Counted from the first letter of the stretch, positions 52,065 through 61,499 are shown. The stretch: 64,000 bases of DNA from Palsa-360 sp963719875 (GCA_963719875.1 CAVRDJ010000002.1:2976001-3040000); one strand, 5' to 3'. Program-made: numbers and translations. The notes: generated by a model not told the origin, from the letters alone.

Positions 52065-54299
52065 TTAGGCAGCACTTGTACTGAGGTCGTGATTCTTGAG
52101 GGGCAGCGAACGAATCCGCTTGCCCGTGATGGCGAAAATGGCGTTGCACACCGACGGGGCAACCCATCCAAGGGCTTCTTCGCCGATCCCGACAATCGGA
52201 TCGTCCGTCGCGCGGACAAAATGGACTCTTATTTCCGGCATCTCGGTCGCCCGCAACAAAGGATAGTCGTGAAAATTGCTCTGCACGACGCGCCCTTTCT
52301 CGATAGTGATTTCCTGGCGGAGCACCGCCGCGAGCCCCATCACCATTTGCATCTCGACCTGCCGTTCCGCGGCAAGCGGGTTCACCAGGAACGGCCCGGT
52401 GTCCATCGCGACATCGAACCGTTCCACCCGAACCTCGCCCTTCTTGCTGACAGACACAGTGGAGACCACCGTGCAAATAGTGACCTCTTTGACGCCCGGG
52501 CGCCGGCCATCCCCGATGGCGATTCCCATGCCGGTTCCTTCGGGTAGTTTCTTTCCCCAACCAGACTTCTCGGCGGCGGTGTCCAGCACTTTCAGCCAGC
52601 CCTTCGCGCGCGGGAAATCCGAATTGCCCTCAATCAAAGCACGCCGGTAGTGGTAGGGGTCCTTCCCGGCCGCATGGGCAAGCTCATCCATGAAGCTTTC
52701 CAGGTAGAACTCGTTCTGCGATCGGCCGACCGAGGTCCAAACGCCGGTGGGAACGTGCGTCTGTCGCAGGTGATAGTCGAACAGCTGGTTGGGGACCGCA
52801 TAAGGAACCTGGCTCAAGCCTCGAATGGTTTGAGCAGTATCCGTCGGCGGATTTTGATCGATGCCGATGACACGGTTGATCCAGGCCACGGGCATACCGT
52901 CAGGCCCCAGGCCAGCCTGGAATCTCGCCACGCGCATCGGGCGATAGTAGCCGTGGCGCGTCGTTTCCTCGCGGCTCCAGACGACCTTCACAGGACGGTC
53001 TACCTGTTTGGCGATCGCTACTGCCTGCCGCACGTCGTCGTTGTAGTTGCGGCGGCCAAATCCTCCGCCAATAAAGCAGTTGTGGATGTAAATATTCTCC
53101 TGGGAGACGCCGGTTAATTTCGCCACATCGAGCAGCGCTTCCTCCGGTCTCTGGGTTCCCACCCAAACGTCCACTCGATCCGCAGTGACGTGAGCGGTGC
53201 AGTTCAATGGCTCCATGAAGGCGTGATCCAAATACGGCAACTCGTATACCGCCTCGACCACCTTGGCGGCGTCTTTGAGCGCCGACTCAGGGTCGCCCTT
53301 CTTCACAACGACTTGGGCGCCCGGCTCATCCAGTGCTGCCCGGGCCATTTTGAGAAACTTTTCCGAAGTGTCGTCGCCGTGCGCGCCTTCGTCCCATTCA
53401 ATCGTGAGGAGATCCAAAGCGGTCTTCGCATGCCAGTAACTGTCGGCCACTACCGCGACTCCCGCTTCGATATCCGGACCGCTGAATTCGACTACCGAAT
53501 GCACACCCGGCCGGTTTTTGACGCCCGCGTCGTCGTACTTCCTTACCTTCCCAAGGAAGACCGGCGATGCCATGGCTGCGGCATAGAGCATGCCCGGGAG
53601 GCGCACGTCAATGCCATACGTCACGCTGCCGTCTACCCGCAAAGGCGTTTCGAGGAGCTGGGTGGGCTTGTTCATCAGCGTAAACTGGTCCGGTGTCTTG
53701 ATTTTCGGCTCTTCGGGCAGCTTGATCGCAGAGGCTTTCTTGGCTACCTGGCCATAGCGGAGCTGTCGGCCCGTCGGTACGTGGGTGATGATCCCGTCCT
53801 TAACCGTCAACTCCGAGCGCGGTGCGCCCCACTCGTCGGCGGCCGCCGCCATCAGGCGCTCCCGCGCGCTTGCTCCGGCCTGCTGCAAGTATTGGCGGCT
53901 GATGCGCACCGCACCGCTTGCATTCGTTGCCATGCGCCCGTAAACCTTTTTCTCGCGGAAGTGGCGATTGACGGACGCGTATTCCGCGCGCACCTTGGAC
54001 CAATCGCATTCGAGCTCTTCGCAGATCATCTTCGACCAGGAAGTAAATGTCGCTTGCCCCATTTCGCTTTGGGCCACACGGATGGTCACCGTATCGTCGG
54101 GTGCGACGACGAGCCAAGGGTTGATCTCCGTCTCGCTCTTCCCCACGAGCGACTCCCAAGGCTTGTCCGGAATCTTTGCGGCATCGGAGGCCGCCTCCAC
54201 GATATTCCGTGGAAACGCCAGCGCCAGCGCGAAGCCTCCGCCAATCGTCAGCGTCGTCACCATGAATTCTCTGCGGTCCATTCCCTTGGTCACGGCCAT
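52065..54299 (-). CDS. Tat-exported molybdenum hydroxylase, large (molybdopterin) subunit, IorB type
   Basis: Large subunit of a xanthine-dehydrogenase-family enzyme, about 744 residues, oxidising an N-heterocycle or aldehyde. The twin-arginine signal is MDRREFMVTTLTIGGGFALALAFPRNIVEA. Cofactor motifs include CFIGGGFGRRNYNDD, VGRSQNEFYLESFMDELA and the catalytic Glu in VGIGEEALGWVAPSVCNAI. The ATG at 54299 has GGAGGG four bases upstream, so the frame up to 54392 is excluded. It is paired with a 2Fe-2S subunit gene 26 bases upstream and no FAD subunit, as in isoquinoline 1-oxidoreductase. The substrate is unknown. Confidence 0.93.
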   Translation of the reverse strand: MAVTKGMDRREFMVTTLTIGGGFALALAFPRNIVEAASDAAKIPDKPWESLVGKSETEINPWLVVAPDDTVTIRVAQSEMGQATFTSWSKMICEELECDWSKVRAEYASVNRHFREKKVYGRMATNASGAVRISRQYLQQAGASARERLMAAAADEWGAPRSELTVKDGIITHVPTGRQLRYGQVAKKASAIKLPEEPKIKTPDQFTLMNKPTQLLETPLRVDGSVTYGIDVRLPGMLYAAAMASPVFLGKVRKYDDAGVKNRPGVHSVVEFSGPDIEAGVAVVADSYWHAKTALDLLTIEWDEGAHGDDTSEKFLKMARAALDEPGAQVVVKKGDPESALKDAAKVVEAVYELPYLDHAFMEPLNCTAHVTADRVDVWVGTQRPEEALLDVAKLTGVSQENIYIHNCFIGGGFGRRNYNDDVRQAVAIAKQVDRPVKVVWSREETTRHGYYRPMRVARFQAGLGPDGMPVAWINRVIGIDQNPPTDTAQTIRGLSQVPYAVPNQLFDYHLRQTHVPTGVWTSVGRSQNEFYLESFMDELAHAAGKDPYHYRRALIEGNSDFPRAKGWLKVLDTAAEKSGWGKKLPEGTGMGIAIGDGRRPGVKEVTICTVVSTVSVSKKGEVRVERFDVAMDTGPFLVNPLAAERQVEMQMVMGLAAVLRQEITIEKGRVVQSNFHDYPLLRATEMPEIRVHFVRATDDPIVGIGEEALGWVAPSVCNAIFAITGKRIRSLPLKNHDLSTSAA

Positions 54300-54325
54300 C
54301 GGACCCTCCAAAGATCTGCGTAATT

Positions 54326-54778
54326 CTACACCGCGAGTTGCGCCGCTCGATGAATCGCCTGTCGAATCCGCGTGTAGGTCCCACAGCGGCAAAGATTTGT
54401 GATCTCGCTGGTTATGTCCGCGTCGGTGGGGTTACGATTCTTCGCAAGCAGCGCCGCAGCCGCCATGATCTGCCCCGGCTGACAATACCCGCACTCCGGC
54501 ACGTCGCCTTCTCGCCACGCTACCTGCAGCGGATGCTGCGCGTTGGGCGAGAGTCCTTCAATCGTCGTCACATCTTTCCCGGCCGCCAGGCTTACCGGCT
54601 GCATGCACGAGCGCACCGCCTTGCCATTCACGTGTACCGTACACGACCCGCACAGCGCGATCCCACACCCGTACTTGGTTCCGGTCAAACCAATCGTGTC
54701 CCGGATCACCCACAACAGTGGTGTTTCCGGCTCCACGTCCACGGAGTACATCTTCCCATTAACTCTGAGTGAGAGCAT
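54326..54778 (-). CDS. 2Fe-2S subunit of molybdenum hydroxylase, IorA type
   Basis: Small electron-transfer subunit of 150 residues. A plant-type 2Fe-2S site at the N-terminus (TKYGCGIALCGSCTVHVNGKAVRSC) and a second all-helical cluster site (CGYCQPGQIMAAAALL, NLCRCGTYTRIR) are complete. ATG at 54778 has GGGAGG nine bases upstream; the longer frame to 54880 is not supported. It is the first gene of the pair and probably rides with the Tat-signal-bearing large subunit to the periplasm, since it has no signal of its own. Confidence 0.94.
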   Translation of the reverse strand: MLSLRVNGKMYSVDVEPETPLLWVIRDTIGLTGTKYGCGIALCGSCTVHVNGKAVRSCMQPVSLAAGKDVTTIEGLSPNAQHPLQVAWREGDVPECGYCQPGQIMAAAALLAKNRNPTDADITSEITNLCRCGTYTRIRQAIHRAAQLAV

Positions 54779-55250
54779 GACTAACGCCTCCCAATTGTGT
54801 GGAGATTCGCGCGACGCCAAATCGTGGATCGGAGTTACGTTCGCGCATGGTAAATTGCCCCTAGGCCGAGAAATGTTCACAGAAATCAGCTAGCCTTGGC
54901 CAACCTCTGTGGTTTTCTGAGAAGGAATACTACCACTCAGCGTCGCTGTCAATCCAGCTTCTAAGAAAGTAGCGTCTAAGTTATTCATTCTTCAAGAAGG
55001 CGCAGAGGCACTTTCTTCTGTCCCTGTCTGGGCGGAGCCCAGTCGATTGCTTATTGGAAACTGTCCCACTACCGCAAATTCCCAGGTGGCGAGTGTTCAA
55101 CACTGCAGCAGGGAATTGCCGAATTGAGCAGCCACACCGCGATCGGTTTGGCACGCCAAGGCGCAGCGGTATATAGTATTTTTGTCCTGGCCAACGTCGA
55201 TCCGCGAGTCTGCGGTCGCAACTTCACGAAGGAAAACCGTCCGAGCCCGC
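54779..55250. other. Divergent gap of 472 bases with one promoter candidate
   Basis: Between the hydroxylase small-subunit gene and the TPR-protein gene. Apart from the promoter at 55148-55177 I see no feature. The left part should hold the minus-strand promoter. Short frames are not supported. Confidence 0.4.
55148..55177 (+). promoter_or_regulatory. Candidate sigma-70 type promoter for the TPR-GGDEF-like gene
   Basis: TTGGCA (55148-55153) and TATAGT (55172-55177) with an 18-base spacer, ending 73 bases before the ATG at 55251. It is a good match to the general housekeeping consensus. Confidence 0.4.
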
Positions 55251-57818
55251 ATGAGCGTGGACATCGTCAAACAACTGGAAAAGGCCAAGCGCTTCGTCGA
55301 AAAGGGCCGCATCGACGAGGCCATCGAGGCCTATCAATCGGTGCTGTCGGCCGTTCCCAATCACCTGGAATCCATGCAGTCGTTGGGCGACCTTTTCACC
55401 ATGCAAAATCGGCCGGACCGCGCGGCCGTCTACTACGGGATGCTCTTTGACCGCTTTACGGCCCCGCGGGAAGAGCCCAAGGCGCTGGCCCTGTACGCGC
55501 GCTTTTTGAGGCTGCACCAGCAGCCTCCGGAACGCGTGGCGCGATACGCCCTGCTCCTGCAAAAGCAAAACCGCACGGAAGAGGCCATCGAACAATTCAC
55601 ATCCGCTGCTCTCGCGTATGAACTGAGCGGCAAGGGAGATGACGCGCTGGCGTGCTTCGTGCGCATGGCCCAGCTTGATCCCGAAAATCGCGACCGGCAC
55701 ATTGCCGTGGCCGAATTGGCCGAGCGCCTGGGCAATCACGCCGCCGCCGCACTCGGATATTTGAGAACCGGGCAACTCTCCACGCGAAATGATGACGAGG
55801 CGATTGAATTTTTCGCCAAAGCGCAAAAGCTCGTGCCGCATGACCGCAGCGCATCCCTCCTTTATGCCCAGGCGCTGCTGCGCAAAGGAGACGCTGCGGC
55901 TGCCGCTGCGCTGCTCGCTCCCCTGAGCGAAACCGAAAAGGACGCGACGTTCCTCGAAACCTATGCCGACGCCCTCATGCGCTCCGGGCAACTGGATGCG
56001 GCGCGCACCCTCCTGGAGCGCATGACGAATCAGGGAGCTGGTTCGGCGGAAAAATTTTTCTCTCTGGCCGCCGAGTACCTTCGCGCCGGCCAAGAAGATC
56101 AGGCGGTCGATCTTCTCTCCGCCACCAAGAAAAGCATGCTGGCTGCGCGGCGGGAATCGGAATTTGCCAGCGCCATCGACCAACTGGTTGAAGCGTTCCC
56201 AAAATCACTGCGCCTGGCCAAGTTCTGGGCGGCCTTTTACAGCGAAATCAACCGCGAGACGAAATATTTTGACGCCCTGGTTCGTCTCTTTGATTTGAAC
56301 ATGGCGAATGATCAGCTTCCCGGCGCCTGCGAAGCGCTCGAAAAGCTCGTCGAAATCGATCCGTACGACTCGCGCAATCAGGGGCGTCTCGACCTGCTGA
56401 AGGGGCGCACGGACGACGCGTTTTTGAGCCGCGTGAAGTCCCGGCTGTCCAGTGCCGCGACGCATCGCCCTGAAGTCCCCCTTCAGGAACAACGTCGTGG
56501 AAACACCGGCGAAACGTCGACGGCCCTGCTCGATGAGGTTCAATCCGGACAGACCCTCGAAGACCTGCTCGTCCAGGCGGAAATTTTTGTCCAGTACTCG
56601 CTCCAGTCCAAGGCAATCGAGCGATTGCAACGCATCGTGGAACTTTTTCCGGGAGAAGAAGAAAATAATGAGCGCCTGCAAGGCCTCTTTGAAGCCGCGC
56701 ACTGGTGGCCGGAGGAGGGCGTAGTTCCAAGCAGGCCGGCGGAACATTCGCGGGCGGCACTCGAGGAGCCCGCGAATCGCACCACGACTGCTTCCCCGTA
56801 TGCGCCTGAAACCCTGCGCGATCTCGCGAAAATCTCGGAAATTAATCAAAACGTATTCCGACAACCTTCGCCGCGCGCCATGCTTTCGGTTGCCGTGAAT
56901 GAGGTAGGCAATTATTTGCGGGCGGCAAGGTGCCTCGCGGTGGTCGGCCCCCCCGGGCAACCGCCACAAATGGCATCGGAGTTTTGCGTTTCCGGCATTG
57001 AGGCTTCCCCCGGCAACCAGATCGTGCGACTGATCGGCCAGCTTGAACGCGCCGCGCCTGACCCGCTCGGCGGCTTGCCGCTCGAAGCCGCCGCCGCGCC
57101 TATTCTCAGGGAAATGGGCCTGGAAACGTCCCTGGGAGTCCAGCTTACGGATCCGGAGACGCAATCTCCCGCCGGAATGATGATCGTCGGTTTCGCCGGA
57201 CCGCATACCTGGAAACCCAACGAAACTTATTTCCTGCAATCCATTGGCGATCAAATGCTCATGTGCGTGCACCACACGCGCCTTCGCACGCTGGTGCGCA
57301 CACTGGCCGTGGCTGATGAAAAAACCGGTTTGCTGGCACGCGGCGCTTATATCGATTGTCTACTTCATGAATCGCAGCGCGCGCGAACGCAGGGCATCCC
57401 TCTGGCCCTGGCTCTGTTGCAGATCGATGGCGGCCCGGAATTGCTCCGCCAACAGGGAGAAGGGCCATTTGACCGGTACATGGAGCAGCTTGGAAAGACC
57501 GTGCAAGCAATCGTCCGCCAAACGGACCTCGCGATCAAGTACACTTCCTGGGCACTGGCGGTTGTTCTGCCGGACACGCCGCTCTCCGGAGCGCAAACGT
57601 TCGCAGAGAAACTGAAACGGGCAGTGAGCGGATTGCGCCCTCCGTGGGACGGTGGGCAACTCACTACGAGCGTTGCCGTGGCTGAAGCGATTGCCCGCCA
57701 TGATTATGATAATGAAGACATCGTCACCGATCTGATCAACCGCGTGGAGGCGGGCCTCGAGGAAGCGCGAAAGCGCGGCGGCAATGAAATCGTGGCCCTC
57801 GAATTGGCGAAGAATTGA
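55251..57818 (+). CDS. TPR protein with GAF and degenerate GGDEF domains
   Basis: An 855-residue cytoplasmic protein. TPR-like repeats cover about residues 1-390 (VEKGRIDEAIEAYQSVLSAVPNHLESMQSLGDLF and similar). A linker leads to a second TPR stretch (about 450-500, LLVQAEIFVQYSLQSKAIERLQRIVELFPGEEENN). A GAF-like region (about 560-700) is followed by a GGDEF fold (about 710-850, VADEKTGLLARGAYIDCLLHES, TSWALAVVLPDTPLSG, LTTSVAVAEA) in which the GGDEF motif is gone. It may be a receptor or scaffold rather than a cyclase. The promoter at 55148-55177 suits this start. Confidence 0.82.
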   Translation: MSVDIVKQLEKAKRFVEKGRIDEAIEAYQSVLSAVPNHLESMQSLGDLFTMQNRPDRAAVYYGMLFDRFTAPREEPKALALYARFLRLHQQPPERVARYALLLQKQNRTEEAIEQFTSAALAYELSGKGDDALACFVRMAQLDPENRDRHIAVAELAERLGNHAAAALGYLRTGQLSTRNDDEAIEFFAKAQKLVPHDRSASLLYAQALLRKGDAAAAAALLAPLSETEKDATFLETYADALMRSGQLDAARTLLERMTNQGAGSAEKFFSLAAEYLRAGQEDQAVDLLSATKKSMLAARRESEFASAIDQLVEAFPKSLRLAKFWAAFYSEINRETKYFDALVRLFDLNMANDQLPGACEALEKLVEIDPYDSRNQGRLDLLKGRTDDAFLSRVKSRLSSAATHRPEVPLQEQRRGNTGETSTALLDEVQSGQTLEDLLVQAEIFVQYSLQSKAIERLQRIVELFPGEEENNERLQGLFEAAHWWPEEGVVPSRPAEHSRAALEEPANRTTTASPYAPETLRDLAKISEINQNVFRQPSPRAMLSVAVNEVGNYLRAARCLAVVGPPGQPPQMASEFCVSGIEASPGNQIVRLIGQLERAAPDPLGGLPLEAAAAPILREMGLETSLGVQLTDPETQSPAGMMIVGFAGPHTWKPNETYFLQSIGDQMLMCVHHTRLRTLVRTLAVADEKTGLLARGAYIDCLLHESQRARTQGIPLALALLQIDGGPELLRQQGEGPFDRYMEQLGKTVQAIVRQTDLAIKYTSWALAVVLPDTPLSGAQTFAEKLKRAVSGLRPPWDGGQLTTSVAVAEAIARHDYDNEDIVTDLINRVEAGLEEARKRGGNEIVALELAKN

Positions 57819-57827
57819 GGGATGGGG

Positions 57828-58610
57828 ATGGCTTACGAAAACCTGCTCTACGAAAAGCGGGATCGCATCGGGTTCATCACGTTCAACCGCCCGAAGGTGT
57901 TGAACGCGCTCAACCGGAAAACGATGGAAGAGCTGAGGGAGGTTCTGACCGCCGCGTGCGAGGACGACGACGTGCGCGTCCTGATCCTGACCGGTGCGGG
58001 AGAAAAATCGTTCGTGGCCGGGGCGGACATCGGAGAACTCGCGGTGCAGACCCCGGTCGGCGGCAAGGAAACGGCCGCGTTTGGCCAGGGCGTTCTGCAT
58101 CTGCTGGAGACGATAGGAAAACCGTCGATCGCGGCCATCAACGGCTTCGCGCTCGGCGGCGGATGCGAAGTCGCGCTGGCCTGCTCGATCCGTTTGGCCG
58201 GCAAGACGGCGAAGCTTGGGCAGCCGGAAGTGAAGCTCGGCATCATGACGGGCTATGGCGGCTCGCAGCGCCTCGCGCGTTTGTGCGGCAAGGGAGTGGC
58301 GCACGAACTCTGCCTGACCGGAGAAATGATTTCAGCGGATGAGGCTCTGCGCATCGGCCTCGTGAATCACGTGTACGAACCGGCGGAACTCTTGCCCGCG
58401 GCGGAAGCCCTGGCGAAAAAAATCATTGCCAACGCTCCGCTCTCGGTGAAGTTCACGATGGAAGCCGTTGAGCGCGGAACGGAAATGCCGCTGGCCGAGG
58501 GACAATATCTCGAAACGACGCTGTTTGGCTTGTGCGCCGCCACCGAGGATATGAGAGAAGGAACGCGCGCGTTTCTGGAAAAGCGGCCCGCGCAATTTCG
58601 CGGAAAGTAG
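57828..58610 (+). CDS. Enoyl-CoA hydratase/isomerase family protein (crotonase)
   Basis: A 260-residue crotonase-fold enzyme, probably hydrating enoyl-CoA esters in beta-oxidation. RPKVLNALNRKTMEELREVL, FVAGADIGEL (oxyanion hole) and NGFALGGGCEVALACSIRLAGKTAKLGQPEVKLGI are present. Both catalytic glutamates, GGCE and QPEVK, are in place. The ATG at 57828 has GAGG seven bases upstream; the ATG at 57822 is too close to it. It starts 9 bases after the TPR-gene stop, so the two are co-transcribed. Acetoacetyl or short-chain substrates are usual for this type. Confidence 0.93.
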   Translation: MAYENLLYEKRDRIGFITFNRPKVLNALNRKTMEELREVLTAACEDDDVRVLILTGAGEKSFVAGADIGELAVQTPVGGKETAAFGQGVLHLLETIGKPSIAAINGFALGGGCEVALACSIRLAGKTAKLGQPEVKLGIMTGYGGSQRLARLCGKGVAHELCLTGEMISADEALRIGLVNHVYEPAELLPAAEALAKKIIANAPLSVKFTMEAVERGTEMPLAEGQYLETTLFGLCAATEDMREGTRAFLEKRPAQFRGK

Positions 58611-58640
58611 CGCGAACGCGCGAAGCCGAAATCTATTCAA

Positions 58641-59174
58641 ATGAAAAAATCCTTTCACGGAAAAGAAATTCGCGCGGCGGCGAATGCCGCGGGCTTCCGA
58701 TTCGCCCTGGTGGTCAGCCGCTTCAACAGTTTTATTACGGATCGCCTGCTGGCGGGAGCCGTGGATGCGCTCGAAGCTTCCGGCGCCGGCGCGGAAAACA
58801 TCGTGGTCGTTCATGTCCCTGGATCATTTGAAATTCCGCTTGCAGCGAAAAAATTGGCCGCCGGCGGACGCGTCGACGCCGTGATCGCTATCGGTTGCAT
58901 TCTGCGCGGCGAGACCGCGCATTTTGACTACATCGCGAGCGAGGTGGCGCGCGGCGTCCAACTCGCCCAGCTCGACACCGGCATTCCGGTAATTTTTTGC
59001 GTTCTCACTTGCGACACGCTCGAGCAGGCCATCGACCGCGCGGGACTCAAGAGCGGAAACAAGGGATACGACGCGGGGCTCGCCGCCATTGAAATGGCCA
59101 ACCTGTCAAAGCAACTTCGTTCGGCGGACGCTCCGCGGAACGGCAAAACCGCCCCTCGCGGGAAACGCCGCTAG
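58641..59174 (+). CDS. ribH: 6,7-dimethyl-8-ribityllumazine synthase
   Basis: Penultimate enzyme of riboflavin synthesis, 177 residues including a basic tail (APRNGKTAPRGKRR). FRFALVVSRFNSFITDRLLAGA, VVVHVPGSFEIPLAAK, the catalytic H94 in IGCILRGETAHFDYIASE and DTGIPVIFCVLTCDTLEQAIDRAG are typical. It assembles into pentamers or 60-mers. Its stop is followed immediately by the nusB ATG, a common gene pair. Confidence 0.96.
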   Translation: MKKSFHGKEIRAAANAAGFRFALVVSRFNSFITDRLLAGAVDALEASGAGAENIVVVHVPGSFEIPLAAKKLAAGGRVDAVIAIGCILRGETAHFDYIASEVARGVQLAQLDTGIPVIFCVLTCDTLEQAIDRAGLKSGNKGYDAGLAAIEMANLSKQLRSADAPRNGKTAPRGKRR

Positions 59175-59591
59175 ATGACCCCGCGCCGGAAATCCCGCGA
59201 GTACGCCCTCCAAATGCTGTTCCAATGGGAAATGGGGAAACAGGAACCGTCCCGAATCGAAGACGGCTTTTGGAAAAACGCACGCGCCCAAAAATCCACG
59301 CGGGATTTCGCCAATCAACTTTTTGAAAACGCCGCCGCCCGCGCCGCGGAGCTGGACCCAGTCATTTCTTCGCACGCGCAAAACTGGCGCATCGAGCGCA
59401 TGGCCGCCATCGACCGAGCCATACTCCGCCTGGCCCTGGCCGAAATCCGCACGACGAGCACTCCCGCAAAAGTGGTGATCAACGAAGCCGTGGAACTGGC
59501 GAAGAAATTTTCGTCCGAGGATGCCTCCGCGTTCATTAACGGCGTCCTGGACGCGGCCGCGAAATCGTACGGCGAAAAATCCGCCGGCTGA
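59175..59591 (+). CDS. nusB: Transcription antitermination factor NusB
   Basis: RNA-binding antitermination factor acting with NusE on rRNA operons, 138 residues. RRKSREYALQMLFQWEMG at the start (Arg-rich RNA-contacting helix), RIERMAAIDRAILRLALAEIRTTSTPAKVVINEAVELAKKFSSEDASAFINGVLDAAAK at the C-terminus is the family signature. It begins at the base after the ribH stop. Confidence 0.96.
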   Translation: MTPRRKSREYALQMLFQWEMGKQEPSRIEDGFWKNARAQKSTRDFANQLFENAAARAAELDPVISSHAQNWRIERMAAIDRAILRLALAEIRTTSTPAKVVINEAVELAKKFSSEDASAFINGVLDAAAKSYGEKSAG

Positions 59592-59603
59592 TTGGAAATT
59601 GCT

Positions 59604-59666
59604 GTAGCCCGTCCCGGTCAGACCGGGACGGGGATTTTCCCTCCCATTGTCATACAGGCAAGCTAC
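59604..59666. repeat. Decayed paired-hairpin repeat after nusB
   Basis: One arm GTAGCCCGTCCCGGTCAGAC then CGGGAC (hairpin GTCCCGGT-C-AGACCGGGAC) has GTAGC; the partner arm is reduced to GGCAAGCTAC. It lies 12 bases after the nusB stop. CTTCAG is replaced by GGTCAGACC. Confidence 0.6.
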
Positions 59667-59691
59667 AGAGGCTGCGGAAAAAAATAGTTTA

Positions 59692-59779
59692 TTTTGTCAT
59701 TCCGAGCGAAGCGAGGAATCTCTTCGATTTAACTCCGTGAAAAGAAAGAGAGATTCCTCGCTTCGCTCGGAATGACAAA
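59692..59779. repeat. TTGTCATTCCGAGCGAAGCG inverted repeat (copy 2)
   Basis: Same arms as 12490-12576. The interior GAGGAATCTCTTCG...AGAGAGATTCCTCG also pairs. It lies between the decayed repeat and the 12-bp tandem array, in the convergent nusB / phosphohexomutase junction. Confidence 0.85.
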
Positions 59780-59799
59780 TGGAGTGGGGCCCTTTTTCC

Positions 59800-59871
59800 G
59801 CCGCCTCTACCGCCGCCTCTACTGCAGCCTCTACCGCAGCCTCTATCCCAGCCTCCGCCGAAGCCTCTACA
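59800..59871. repeat. Six copies of a 12-bp tandem repeat (GCCGCCTCTACC)
   Basis: Units GCCGCCTCTACC, GCCGCCTCTACT, GCAGCCTCTACC, GCAGCCTCTATC, CCAGCCTCCGCC and GAAGCCTCTACA, increasingly diverged towards the gene. The last unit supplies the TAG stop of the phosphohexomutase (59867-59869, minus strand). Confidence 0.75.
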
Positions 59872-61276
59872 GCCCGCGAACGACAGCGCAGGCTTGATCC
59901 AGAATTCTTCGCGTCGCCGCTGCGCTTCGCGTTTCCGAATAGACGCGCAACATCGGCTCGGTCCCGGAAGCGCGCAGCATCACCCAGCCGAACTCGTCCA
60001 GATACAACTTAATCCCGTCGAGGTCCTCGCGGCGCGCCACACCCCATTCGAGCACACTCGTCACTTTCGCGCCGCTGAAATGCTCGATGGCGCGCTCCTT
60101 CTGCCCTGGCTTGAGTTCCAGATCGACGCGCCCGTAATGATGCTCGCCAAATTCCGCGTGAAGTTGCGTGACGAGTTCGCCCAAAGATTTCTTGTGCCAC
60201 GCCATTACTTCCACCAGCAGCAGAGCCATCACAGTAGCGTCGCGCTCGGGCAAATAGAGTTTTGTCCCGATGCCGCCGGATTCTTCCCCGCCCAACAGAA
60301 TGTCGCGCTCCAGCATCAATTCACAAATGTACTTGAAGCCGATCGGCGTCTCGAATACCTTGCGGCCGAATTTCTCCGCGATCTTGTCGAGCATCTTCGT
60401 CGAGGAAAATGTTTTTGCGACGTCGCCGGGAATTCCGCGCGTGCCCGCCAGGTGCCACAGCAAAATCGAAAAAATCTGGTGCGGCGTGATGAACGTGCCG
60501 TCGCGATCCATCGCGCCGATGCGGTCGCCGTCGCCGTCCGCGCACAGCCCGGCGTCATATTTTCCGGCGAGGACGGCGCGGCGCAGCGCCTCGACGTGCG
60601 GCTCGATGGGTTCCGGGTTCACGCCGCCAAACAGCGGATCGCGCGTGCCGCGAATCTCGTCGCACGCGATGCCGTGCCGCGTCATGAGTTCGCGCAGGAG
60701 ACCGCGCGCCGCGCCGTGCATCGGGTCCACGACAAACCGGAACTTGGCGGCGCGGATTCGGTCCCAGTCCACAATTTTGTCGATGGTTTCCAGATACGGC
60801 GAAAGAATGTCCAGCGTTTGAATGTGATCGGGTTGCGGAGGCAATGGCGGCACGCCGTTGGCCAATACCGTGGCAAGTTCTTTTTCCACTTGCGCGACAA
60901 TCGAAGGCAGTGCGGAGCTCCCATAGCTCGCCTTGAATTTTACGCCATTCCATTTGTAGGGATTGTGGCTCGCCGTGATCATGATCCCGCCCGCCGCGCC
61001 GCGCTGCCTCACCAGGAGCGAAAGCGCCGGCGAAGGGCACGCCTTCTCCGCGATCCACACCGGCATCCCGGCCATCGAGACCACTTCCGCAGCAGCGCGC
61101 GCGAAACGCTCGGAGCCGTAGCGCGTGTCATACCCGATGAGCACGCCCGCCCCGGGCTTTTCCGCCCGCACCACGTATCGCCCAATCGCGCAAGCCACTT
61201 TGCGCACATTGGAAAATGTGAAATCGTCGGCAATAACGCCGCGCCACCCGTCCGTCCCAAATTTAATCGTGCACAC
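59867..61276 (-). CDS. Phosphohexomutase (phosphomannomutase/phosphoglucomutase family)
   Basis: Interconverts hexose-6-P and hexose-1-P via a phosphoserine. It has 469 residues. The catalytic S103 is in GGIMITASHNPYKWNG, the metal site is LCADGDGDRIGAMD, the sugar loop is LLGGEESGGIG and the phosphate loop is VMLRASGTEPMLRVYSE. Such proteins may use glucose, mannose or glucosamine phosphates. Since manC and manA follow upstream, phosphomannomutase (ManB) activity feeding GDP-mannose is likely; GlmM-type activity is an alternative. ATG at 61276 begins MCTIKFGTDGWRG, the usual start. Confidence 0.93.
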   Translation of the reverse strand: MCTIKFGTDGWRGVIADDFTFSNVRKVACAIGRYVVRAEKPGAGVLIGYDTRYGSERFARAAAEVVSMAGMPVWIAEKACPSPALSLLVRQRGAAGGIMITASHNPYKWNGVKFKASYGSSALPSIVAQVEKELATVLANGVPPLPPQPDHIQTLDILSPYLETIDKIVDWDRIRAAKFRFVVDPMHGAARGLLRELMTRHGIACDEIRGTRDPLFGGVNPEPIEPHVEALRRAVLAGKYDAGLCADGDGDRIGAMDRDGTFITPHQIFSILLWHLAGTRGIPGDVAKTFSSTKMLDKIAEKFGRKVFETPIGFKYICELMLERDILLGGEESGGIGTKLYLPERDATVMALLLVEVMAWHKKSLGELVTQLHAEFGEHHYGRVDLELKPGQKERAIEHFSGAKVTSVLEWGVARREDLDGIKLYLDEFGWVMLRASGTEPMLRVYSETRSAAATRRILDQACAVVRGL

Positions 61277-61313
61277 AGTTCAGCAGTATATGCGAAGCAA
61301 GTGGATGCGAGAA

Positions 61314-61385
61314 GTAGCGCAGGCTTCAGCCTGTGGGGTTTTGTCCTTGCAAGGACCAACCCCCACAGGCTGAAGCCTGCGCTAC
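61314..61385. repeat. Paired-hairpin repeat, GCAGGCTTCAGCCTG subtype
   Basis: Standard arms GTAGCGCAGGCTTCAGCCTG. The spacer TTGTCCTTGCAAGGACCAA is itself self-complementary. It lies upstream of the phosphohexomutase gene (38 bases) and downstream of the VOC gene. Confidence 0.9.
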
Positions 61386-61499
61386 TAAGCCCCTCTATAA
61401 CGATCATGGTGCGGCATTCAAGAAAATTTATACAAAAGCGGGCGAGAAAAGCCGCACCCTTGAACACCACAGGTGTGCGAAACCTGCCTGATGACAGCT

